Assembly (NCBI GenBank): GCA_021325095.1
Contig: JAJPHV010000123.1
Location: 1 to 36,082 of the forward strand
Length of the DNA: 36,082 bases
Source of the DNA: Chloroflexota bacterium
GTDB taxonomy: Bacteria > Chloroflexota > Anaerolineae > Aggregatilineales > UBA2796
Direction of reading: 5' to 3'
Below, piece after piece: positions 30,043-36,082 of the stretch. Within the stretch, counting starts at the first letter, position 1. The number at the start of each line of letters is the position of its first letter. The position numbers were made by a program, and so were the translations under genes. Under the pieces are notes generated by a model. It had not been told where the DNA came from. It saw only the letters and a program-made list of their open reading frames with translations, and ran no database searches.

Positions 30043-30712
30043 ACCACACTTCCGAAATACATTGATCCGTGCACTCAAAAGCCAGGGCCACCGGGCGACT
30101 GCCATCGAGGATTGTGATGCGCTCACTTCAACCCTGGTCGTGCATCGGCCCGACGTGGTACTGCTTGATCTGACCTTTGACTCTGGGGCCAGTGGCCTGG
30201 AGGCGTGCCAGCGGTTACGGACGTGGAGTTCGGTGCCGGTCATTATCGTTTCAGCCAGCGATGACGAACCGACCAAAGTGAAAGCCCTGGACTCAGGGGC
30301 CGACGACTACCTTGCCAAACCGTTTGGGATTGACGAGCTGATGGCCCGGGTGAGGGCTGTCCAGCGGCGATTGGCGGCCCAGGCCAACGCCGAAACGCCG
30401 CTGATCAGGGTCAACGACCTGACGATTGACCTGGATAGACGCCTGATTTCCCTGCGCGGTGAGGCGCTCCACCTGACACGCAAGGAGTACAAGCTGCTCA
30501 GAACGCTGGCGCTATCTCTGGGGCGTCTGGTGACTTACGAGAAAATCATGGAAGAAGTATGGGGGATCGACGCTGAGGTCGAGCGCGCGTCGGTGCGCAC
30601 CCTGGTCAAGCAGGTGCGCCACAAGCTAGGCGAAGACCTGAGCAACCCGACCTACGTGATCACCGAAGCCGGGATGGGCTACCGGCTGAACATGACTGGC
30701 ACGCCGGCCTGA
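30014..30712 (+). CDS. OmpR/KdpE-family response regulator
   Basis: This 232-residue regulator has a receiver domain (MTHLLIVDDEPHFRNTLIRAL, phosphorylated Asp52 in VVLLDLTFDSG, VIIVSASDDE, Lys in DDYLAKPF) and a winged-helix DNA-binding domain. The latter carries LTRKEYKLLRTLALSLGRLVTYEKIMEEVWG and RTLVKQVRHKLGEDLSNPTYVITEAGMGYRL, as in KdpE and PhoB. It starts at ATG 30014 inside the end of the kinase gene, with GGAG before it, so the two are translated together and are a partner pair. The target promoter cannot be told; amt or mrp upstream and the palindrome at 30731 are candidates. Confidence 0.93.
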   Translation: MTHLLIVDDEPHFRNTLIRALKSQGHRATAIEDCDALTSTLVVHRPDVVLLDLTFDSGASGLEACQRLRTWSSVPVIIVSASDDEPTKVKALDSGADDYLAKPFGIDELMARVRAVQRRLAAQANAETPLIRVNDLTIDLDRRLISLRGEALHLTRKEYKLLRTLALSLGRLVTYEKIMEEVWGIDAEVERASVRTLVKQVRHKLGEDLSNPTYVITEAGMGYRLNMTGTPA

Positions 30713-30730
30713 CGCAGCACTGCCAGGTCT

Positions 30731-30763
30731 CCGATTGCACAATCGGCCTGCGCCTGTTATGAT
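30731..30763 (+). promoter_or_regulatory. Operator-like palindrome over a promoter
   Basis: CCGATTG-CA-CAATCGG (30731-30746) is a perfect 7+2+7 palindrome. It contains a weak -35 (TTGCAC, 30735-30740), followed by 17 bases and TATGAT (30758-30763), a near-perfect -10. A repressor or the nearby response regulator could bind here and control the small secreted protein gene. Confidence 0.6.
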
Positions 30764-30827
30764 AACCCTTATGAACGTGACATTGCCACGCGCCGGGCTG
30801 CCCGTCTTTCGGAGGATTTTACCCCCC

Positions 30828-31196
30828 GTGAATAGTATTTCGCGTGGCAGCCTCAGCGTGGGCCTTGCCTTTTTGCTTATACTGGCCCTCTGTGCGGAGC
30901 CGATCCATACAGAGGTGCTGCCAGCAACAGCGGCGACCCACCAGGGTACTGTGCTCGAGTCCTCGGTTGCTGGTGCACTGACGTTGCGCCATTCCATCAA
31001 TCTCGCTACCTTCAGTGTGCGCTACCTTCCTGCCGTCAAAGTCTCTTATCGATCCGCCAACCGCACATGCCTGAATGGGCAATCAGTCACCAACCATCCC
31101 TCGCTGGCTGCACGCGGCACACCTCCGGTTAGCAACGGTAATCGGTTGCCGCTTGCCGTCAACGCCAACCCACCCCAATTCGTCTACCTCTGCTGA
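30828..31196 (+). CDS. Small secreted protein of unknown function
   Basis: This 122-residue product (GTG start) has no family that I recognise. Its N-terminus is a Sec signal peptide: polar VNSISRGS, hydrophobic VGLAFLLILALCAEPI. The mature part is about 90 residues with two cysteines (NRTCLNG and the final Cys). GTG 30828 is preferred over the more upstream ATGs because GGAGG lies 12 bases before it and it gives a normal signal peptide, though the spacing is long. A good promoter is present upstream. Codon usage is less biased than in the neighbours, so a spurious frame is not excluded. Confidence 0.45.
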   Translation: MNSISRGSLSVGLAFLLILALCAEPIHTEVLPATAATHQGTVLESSVAGALTLRHSINLATFSVRYLPAVKVSYRSANRTCLNGQSVTNHPSLAARGTPPVSNGNRLPLAVNANPPQFVYLC

Positions 31197-31318
31197 TAGC
31201 TCGCCGTTCCTCCCAATAACCTGATCAACACCATCCAGCACGGTTACGCCCGGCGCATTCCAGGTCGATTCGCATTCGTCATTGAGACAGCTAACTCGAT
31301 CCGTAAAAGGAGAACCCC

Positions 31319-32317
31319 GTGTTCAATTTCGTGCAACGCAGGAAATGGTATTTCGCTTTTTCGGCGGCCTTGCTCCTGTTCAGCTTCACCGCGATGGCTA
31401 TCTCCGTCGTGACCTACCCCGAACACTCCCCAATCCGTCTCAGCACCGACTTTACGGGCGGCAGTCTGTTTGAAATCCAGTTCAAACCCGCCGCCGCAGC
31501 GCCGCAGCGCGGAACACTGACCGAAGGCGACCTGACCGCATTATTCGCTCAATACAGTCCCGCCGACGTGCGCGTGCAGCGCCTGGGCGATAGCTCAGGC
31601 GGCAGCAACCGCTGGCAGATACGCACAGGCTTCATTGATGAAAATGCGACAGAAAGACTCAAGACGGCGCTCGATGAACTGGCAGCAGCGCACGGTTTGC
31701 AACTTGACCGTGAGGCGCTCCATTACAGCCAGGTCTCGCCCAGCGTGGGGGCCGAGGCCGGACGCGCAGCGGCGGTGGCCGTTGTGGTTGCCAGTTTCGT
31801 CATCACCGGCTTCATCGTCGCGGCTTTCCGGCGCGTCCCCAACGCCTTCCGGTATGGGATGTGCGCGATCATTGCGATGATCCATGACATCCTGATCCTG
31901 GTGGGCGCGATGGCCGTCCTGGGCTTGCTGCTCGGCTGGGAGGCGGATGCATTGTTTCTGACGGCCCTGCTGACTGTCGTCGCCTATTCTGTCCAGGATT
32001 CGATTGTCGTCTTTGACCGCATCCGGGAAAACACGGCCCGGCATCGGGGCGAACCCTACGAAATGATCGTCAACCGGAGCGTCATGGAAACCGTCCAGCG
32101 CTCCATTACCACTCAGATTTGTATTGCGTTCGTCCTGCTTTCCCTCATTCTGATGGGCGGTGTGACGATACGGCCCTTCGTGACAGTCTTGCTCATCGGG
32201 CTGATCAGTGGCACTTACAGCTCATTGTTCATCGGGATTCCCTTGCTGGTCTCCTGGGAACAGCGAGAAATTCCGTTTTGGGGACGACGTACACCTGTCC
32301 CGCGCCTCGGAAGTTAA
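31319..32317 (+). CDS. secF: Protein translocase subunit SecF
   Basis: This 332-residue RND-type membrane protein helps SecYEG release exported proteins using the proton motive force. It has an N-terminal helix, then LSTDFTGGSLFEIQF (the DFTGG motif) in the first outer domain. Five C-terminal helices carry GAEAGRAAAVAVVVASFVI, AIIAMIHDILILVGAMA and VVAYSVQDSIVVFDRIREN. GTG at 31319 is preceded by AAAAGGAG. secD is normally directly upstream or fused; here the upstream gene is unrelated, so secD must be elsewhere. The final TAA lies in TTAA, which is also the stop of the convergent yceI gene (a four-base tail-to-tail overlap). Confidence 0.93.
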   Translation: MFNFVQRRKWYFAFSAALLLFSFTAMAISVVTYPEHSPIRLSTDFTGGSLFEIQFKPAAAAPQRGTLTEGDLTALFAQYSPADVRVQRLGDSSGGSNRWQIRTGFIDENATERLKTALDELAAAHGLQLDREALHYSQVSPSVGAEAGRAAAVAVVVASFVITGFIVAAFRRVPNAFRYGMCAIIAMIHDILILVGAMAVLGLLLGWEADALFLTALLTVVAYSVQDSIVVFDRIRENTARHRGEPYEMIVNRSVMETVQRSITTQICIAFVLLSLILMGGVTIRPFVTVLLIGLISGTYSSLFIGIPLLVSWEQREIPFWGRRTPVPRLGS

Positions 32318-33048
32318 CGGGACGATGTGGCGGCCACCGCAACGAGATCGATCTCCAGAACCACATTCTGGGCCACGTTGGCTACCCCCGGCGCATCTGG
32401 AACCGTGATGTGGAAAGCCTGGTACTGCACCGTTGCGCGTGCCTGGCCTTCAATCCTGTTGCGATTGACGGGCGTCACGGTGGCATCAAAGGTCACGGAG
32501 CGGGTTGCGCCGTGCGCCGTCAGATCACCCACAATCTGTAACGTGAGCGGCTGGCCTTCAACCAGGCTATCTGGCAGCCCCACGATGCGCCTGGGCACGA
32601 ACGTCGCAAATTCAAACTCCGGGCGATTGGCCTGTAGTATCTGACCACGCAGGGTGCGGTTGCGGATTTCGTTATCGGTTTGGAGTGTCCTGACATTGAT
32701 GCGCACCGTGCCGATCTGTGAATTGGCCGGGTTGTCGAAGTCAACGGCAATGTCCCCGGCAACCTCATTGGTCGAGCCGATGACGGTCTTGGGTTGACCA
32801 AGCAGGGTTTCCGTGATCACAAAGCGCACCTGCGAGCGGGCTTTGTCGATATGAAACAGCCTGGCCGAGCCGCTAACTTGCAGCCCCGGCGCGCTGATCC
32901 CCGCGCTCGGTTGGGCGCTGCCACCCGACACCCAGATAAACAGAGCGCCACCAGCCAGCAGGAGAATGGTAACGCCGATGAGCGCACCCACAGCTTTGAG
33001 TGTCTTGAGCGGCAGCGGAACGCGCTTCATTGCCCCATTGAATTCCAT
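32314..33048 (-). CDS. Membrane-anchored YceI-family lipid-binding protein
   Basis: This 244-residue protein has a short N-terminus, one transmembrane anchor (about 21-41, AVGALIGVTILLLAGGALFIWV), and an outside YceI domain (about 62-240). Within it are FHIDKARSQVRFVITETL, EVAGDIAVDF, NRTLRGQILQANRPEFEF, LTLQIVGDLTAHGATRSVTFDATV and IEGQARATVQYQAFHI. YceI proteins form a lipocalin-like barrel binding isoprenoid chains such as quinones. ATG at 33048 follows GAGGAGTA. It is 34 bases downstream of the ZIP gene on the same strand and probably the third gene of the multicopper oxidase operon. Confidence 0.9.
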   Translation of the reverse strand: MEFNGAMKRVPLPLKTLKAVGALIGVTILLLAGGALFIWVSGGSAQPSAGISAPGLQVSGSARLFHIDKARSQVRFVITETLLGQPKTVIGSTNEVAGDIAVDFDNPANSQIGTVRINVRTLQTDNEIRNRTLRGQILQANRPEFEFATFVPRRIVGLPDSLVEGQPLTLQIVGDLTAHGATRSVTFDATVTPVNRNRIEGQARATVQYQAFHITVPDAPGVANVAQNVVLEIDLVAVAATSSR

Positions 33049-33082
33049 CGCTTACTCCTCAACACTGGAGCTGTCGTCCTGC

Positions 33083-34291
33083 CTAAAACTTCACCAGAAA
33101 CGCCGTAAAGTACATCAGCGCAATGCCCGCCAGCAACCCCGCCAGGTTGACCCAATTCACGAGCGGGTGGCCGAGGCGGGCTGTATCGCGTGCCACGAGT
33201 TTGCCTACCTCCCACACCACTTGCAGGATCGCGCCCACGCCGACGGCCAGGAAGATCGTTGCCAGCACCGGGTCGAAGGCAAAGCTCCCCAGCCATGTGC
33301 CCAGAATGGCCGGGCCGCCAGCGAGCAGCAGCAGGAATGCGAAATGCTTCAGCCCAGGGTTGTTGCGGACAATGGGGGCCGCGATGCCGACGCCCTCGGG
33401 GATGTTGTGCAGCGTGAAGCCCAGAATCAGGAACGTGCCGAGCGCGGCTTCGCCGGAAGCAAACGCTGCGCCGATAGCCAGCCCTTCGCCCAGGTTGTGC
33501 AGGCCAATCCCCAGGGCGATCCGGTACGAGACGCCGAGCGGTGTGCTTTCCTTGCCTCTGCCCAGGCTACCAACCGCCAGCAGTCCGCCGAGCGTGATCA
33601 GGCCAATGAAGATGACCATCGGAACCCCCTGCCAGAAAGCGGGAAGTTCCTGGGCGAACTCATTGGCATCCAGCCACGTCCCGACGGCCAGATAGATCAG
33701 CAGCCCGACGGTCAGGGCCAGGATGAAGTTGACGGCCTGCCCGCTCAGGCGGCGCATGAAGGGATACCACAGCATCCCCAGGAAGATCGGGACGATGCCA
33801 ACATACAGTCCTACTGCTCCAAACTGGGTAAAAAGGCTCGGCGATAGGCTTGGCGACTGGACGGCCACCCCGATTTCGTGAGTAAAGACTGTGCCCAACG
33901 AGGTGATCAGGCCAATGTGGTGAGTCTCCTGGGCCACCCAGGGATAGTTGACCGTGAACACCGCCCGCCCCAGGCGAGGGATAATGTTGGACGGCTCGGC
34001 TTTGAACGCAAAATAGGCGTCATCAACAATGACCTGCGGAATCGTGACTTCCTGCGGCCCATCGTTGACGACTTCGATTCGAATCATGCCGGGTTGGGGC
34101 AGCGTCGCGCGCTGAATCGAAATCTTCTCTACCGGCGGTCCGGCCAGTTCGGTCAGTCCGCCGCCGGTCGCAACCAGGTAGGACAGCACGATTCCCAGCA
34201 GAACCAGCGGCACGAGGGCCAGTGCCCAGGCTGCGCCGGAGAGTCGCTGTGGGGCGGAAGTCGTCGTTTCAGGCGGTGTGGTGGTCATCAT
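33083..34291 (-). CDS. ZIP-family metal permease with N-terminal cupredoxin-like ectodomain
   Basis: This 402-residue protein has an N-terminal anchor (about 20-42). A roughly 100-residue outside beta-rich domain follows (about 55-150, with ISIQRATLPQPGMIRIEVVNDGPQEVTIPQVIVDD). A ZIP channel of eight helices completes it (about 155-402). The metal-site helices are clear: GLHNLGEGLAIGAAF (HNxGEG at 265-270) and GFTLHNIPEGVGIA (HNIPEG at 295-300). Ordinary ZIPs lack the front domain. The domain looks like a cupredoxin fold, but I see no complete copper-ligand set in it, although His124-His125 and His138 lie there. It is 12 bases after the multicopper oxidase gene. Iron, manganese, zinc or copper are possible cargoes. 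Confidence 0.85.
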   Translation of the reverse strand: MMTTTPPETTTSAPQRLSGAAWALALVPLVLLGIVLSYLVATGGGLTELAGPPVEKISIQRATLPQPGMIRIEVVNDGPQEVTIPQVIVDDAYFAFKAEPSNIIPRLGRAVFTVNYPWVAQETHHIGLITSLGTVFTHEIGVAVQSPSLSPSLFTQFGAVGLYVGIVPIFLGMLWYPFMRRLSGQAVNFILALTVGLLIYLAVGTWLDANEFAQELPAFWQGVPMVIFIGLITLGGLLAVGSLGRGKESTPLGVSYRIALGIGLHNLGEGLAIGAAFASGEAALGTFLILGFTLHNIPEGVGIAAPIVRNNPGLKHFAFLLLLAGGPAILGTWLGSFAFDPVLATIFLAVGVGAILQVVWEVGKLVARDTARLGHPLVNWVNLAGLLAGIALMYFTAFLVKF

Positions 34292-34303
34292 ACTGCCCCT
34301 GCG

Positions 34304-35425
34304 TCATACTGTACCCGGCGCCGTGCTGCCATTGGTGGCTTTTCGATCCCAATCGTCGGTTACTTCGGCCAGCTTCAACGCTTCATCGAATTTCTCCGGC
34401 TCGACGGCGTTGAAAAAGCCCATCCAGCCCAGTTCGGCAAACTCGCTGACGTGAGCGTGGAACATAAATTGGCCGGGCCAGCGGAACTTGAATTCCAGGA
34501 TGCCGCGCTGCCCCTGCGCCTGCATGATCGTGTCTACCATCCGCAGCGTAGGTTGCAGGCTCGTGCCCGTATCGTAGTAGTCGAAGAAGTTGGCGTGCAG
34601 GTGGAACGAATTGATCAGGTCGAACTCAATGATGTTGATCAGGTAAATGCGGATGAGTTCGCCAACCTTCGCCGGGATGGGGCGACGCATGAATTCGTGG
34701 CCGACAGTGTTGACGGCGTAGACTTCATTGGCGGCGTCGAAGTTTGTATCGAAGGCGTTCATCATCATCATGAATTCACGCGCCGGAGGGCGGCCCACTT
34801 TGGGGTCGATGATGAATGCGCCGTACATGCCCTTGTGGATGTGCCGCTTGAGCGGCGTGGCGTGGCAGTGGTAGAGGTGACAGCCAAATGGCTCTGCGTC
34901 GAATTCGTAGGTGACGGACTGTCCAGGCGCGATTTCACCTGCACCGACGCCGGGAACACCATCCATTTCCGCCGGGTGAAAGCCATGAAAATGGATCGTG
35001 TGAGGATGCGTGCCAAAATTGGCGAATTTGACCCGTATTCTGTCGCCTTCGGTGCAGCGGATGGTCGGCCCTGGCACGCGCCCGTTGTAGCTCCAGGCCG
35101 GGAAGAAAATCCCCGGTGCAATTTCGATGTCATGCTCGCCCGCCGAGAACTCGTACTCGCGCAGCGTTTGACCATTGGGCAGGGTGCTCACCTTGCCGTA
35201 GTCCCAATCGACCAGCATTTGCATCGGGTCAAATCCGTTGCGATCATGATCAACCTTCCCGACCAACATTTCCGAACTGTATTGGTTCGTATGCGCGGCG
35301 TGGGGGTTGTCGTATGGCCCCTGAGCCTGCACGGCCTGGTGGACGAGACCTGCGCCCACAACTCCGGCAGTCGCTCCCAATCCCAGGCCAATGAACTTGC
35401 GCCGGGTCAGGCTCTGGTCACTCAT
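34304..35425 (-). CDS. Tat-exported two-domain multicopper oxidase
   Basis: This 373-residue copper enzyme oxidises a substrate and reduces O2 (or nitrite). A twin-arginine signal (SLTRRKFIGLGLGATAGVVG) leads it out folded. Domain 1 has HTIHFHGFHP (His145, His147) and LYHCHATPLKRHIHKGM (His186-Cys187-His188, His197, Met200), a full type 1 copper site plus cluster ligands. Domain 2 has SFHLHANFF (His275, His277) and MFHAHVSEFAELGWMGFF (His323, His325), with no Cys. So type 1 copper is only in domain 1 and the trinuclear site lies between subunits, as in two-domain (type C) oxidases and nitrite reductases. The start is ATG 35425 with AGGAG before it. First gene of the operon. Confidence 0.92.
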   Translation of the reverse strand: MSDQSLTRRKFIGLGLGATAGVVGAGLVHQAVQAQGPYDNPHAAHTNQYSSEMLVGKVDHDRNGFDPMQMLVDWDYGKVSTLPNGQTLREYEFSAGEHDIEIAPGIFFPAWSYNGRVPGPTIRCTEGDRIRVKFANFGTHPHTIHFHGFHPAEMDGVPGVGAGEIAPGQSVTYEFDAEPFGCHLYHCHATPLKRHIHKGMYGAFIIDPKVGRPPAREFMMMMNAFDTNFDAANEVYAVNTVGHEFMRRPIPAKVGELIRIYLINIIEFDLINSFHLHANFFDYYDTGTSLQPTLRMVDTIMQAQGQRGILEFKFRWPGQFMFHAHVSEFAELGWMGFFNAVEPEKFDEALKLAEVTDDWDRKATNGSTAPGTV

Positions 35426-35987
35426 CAATCTGCTCCTGCATTTTCGGAATGGTCAGGATCAATTTTAGGCCAGTCGAAATATTTTGTCAAGAACGATCTA
35501 AATTTATGGAATCGATCCTGGCCGTCACCTGTACACAGGGAAGAAATGTGTACGGACGAATTGACAACCAGACAGGGCGATACAGGCCCGTTTGTGCGAA
35601 TAGGACACTTTCGGACGCCTATTTTGCAGGTATAATGAGGCACCGTTCGGTGCTGGCTTATGCGAAGGTAAGGGTTAATGCCAGGAGCCGGGCCGGCGCA
35701 TCTTAGTTTGTTCCTGAAGACCAAACCAGGCAGAGACTTAAGAAAGGGTTTTACTTAGACGATGGGTCACACACTGCCCGTCGGCATAGATAGACGATAT
35801 AGATAGACATCGTTCGCTAAACACCTGAACTTACGAAGGATCAAGACGTGCACGATGAGCGTCATGCAACCACAGGGTGCATCGACCTGGTCTGGTTTGG
35901 GCTGTCACTTCGACTGCCAGCGACCACAGGCTGATGTACAAAAATTCTAACAAGTTGAGCACCACAGAAAGGTAAAGGTCGTCAGCT
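35426..35987 (+). other. Long non-coding leader upstream of phosphofructokinase
   Basis: About 560 bases separate the divergent multicopper oxidase and pfkA. It holds a perfect -10 box TATAAT (35631-35636) without a good -35. It also has a possible 26-codon leader frame (35678-35758) and a direct repeat ATAGATAGAC at 35786-35795 and 35799-35808 (period 13). A transcript from the -10 box would carry roughly 340 bases of leader, long enough for a structured regulatory element. No known riboswitch consensus was recognised. Confidence 0.5.
35678..35758 (+). CDS. Possible 26-residue leader peptide
   Basis: ATG at 35678 has AAGGTAAGGG a few bases upstream and opens a 26-codon frame ending in TAG. 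The peptide is basic (KTKPGRDLRKG near its end). It lies about 40 bases after the TATAAT box and 230 before pfkA. Chance occurrence is possible because the frame is short. Confidence 0.25.
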   Translation: MPGAGPAHLSLFLKTKPGRDLRKGFT

Positions 35988-36082
35988 ATGCGCATTGCAG
36001 TGTTAACCGGGGGCGGAGATGTGCCCGGTCTCAACTCCGCCATCAAGGCTATCGTCTACCGGGCCATTGACAACGGCTACGA
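35988..36082 (+). CDS. pfkA: 6-phosphofructokinase (N-terminus only)
   Basis: The 31 visible codons read MRIAVLTGGGDVPGLNSAIK and onwards: the Rossmann-like start and the GGD.PGLN nucleotide-binding loop of ATP- or PPi-dependent phosphofructokinase, which phosphorylates fructose 6-phosphate in glycolysis. The residues that distinguish ATP from PPi use lie beyond the window. ATG at 35988 is used; AAAGG motifs lie 12-20 bases upstream. The gene runs off the right edge. Confidence 0.85.
   Translation, partial: MRIAVLTGGGDVPGLNSAIKAIVYRAIDNGY

Noticed and set aside
33878..35635. Plus-strand open frame of 585 codons
   Set aside because: It lies antisense to the multicopper oxidase and part of the ZIP gene and shows no family motifs.
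1..36082. CRISPR array, tRNA or rRNA genes
   Set aside because: No regularly spaced repeats, no cloverleaf with a T-loop GTTCRA pattern and no rRNA signature were noticed. Without a tRNA scan a missed tRNA is possible but unlikely.

Overview
The window looks like a chromosomal segment of a Chloroflexota bacterium, probably an Anaerolineae-like lineage. This is inferred from gene families, GC-rich coding DNA, frequent GTG/TTG starts and a GC-rich palindromic repeat family; no rRNA or marker gene here proves it. Both ends cut through genes: pncB (nicotinate phosphoribosyltransferase, minus strand) on the left and a 6-phosphofructokinase (plus strand) on the right.

Layout. 1-1.8 kb: pncB and an internally deleted methionine aminopeptidase remnant. 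2.1-4.9 kb: an F0-only ATP synthase operon (atpZ/I-like, a, c, and a b subunit carrying the C-terminal half of delta), closed by a terminator, with no F1 genes. 4.9-9.8 kb: a patchy accessory stretch with a secreted protein of unknown role, a possible TnpB-less IS200/IS605 right end or omegaRNA-like RNA, a queuosine-tRNA-mannosyltransferase-like (DUF3524) gene, a small membrane protein, a truncated DUF2071 gene and an MFS exporter. All five copies of the palindromic repeat lie in the first 9.8 kb. 9.8-17.3 kb: a carbohydrate locus (LacI regulator with two tandem operators, ABC binding protein, two permeases, a secreted clan GH-A-like glycosidase, a GH3 NagZ-like hexosaminidase) without its own ABC ATPase. 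17.4-21.0 kb: WYL regulator and M32 carboxypeptidase (minus) and a GAF protein (plus). 21.2-27.2 kb: a complete Mrp cation/proton antiporter operon with A and B fused (AB, C, D, E, F, G). 27.3-30.7 kb: Amt ammonium transporter and a KdpDE-like two-component pair. 30.8-32.3 kb: a small secreted protein and an orphan secF. 32.3-35.4 kb: a minus-strand operon of Tat-exported multicopper oxidase, ZIP metal permease with a fused ectodomain, and a membrane-anchored YceI protein. 35.4-36.1 kb: a long leader and the start of pfkA.

How the parts work together. The Mrp, ATP synthase and Amt genes concern ion and proton economy and nitrogen uptake. The LacI locus reads as scavenging of an amino-sugar-containing or other glycan: outside cleavage, ABC uptake, then hexosaminidase. 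The MCO-ZIP-YceI operon is the best candidate for a poorly described system: an envelope metal-redox and transport module. Other points deserving a second look are the truncated b-delta fusion, the roughly 110-residue insert in subunit a, the orphan omegaRNA-like structure abutting the DUF3524 gene, and RNA hairpins that overlap the translation starts of amt and the histidine kinase.
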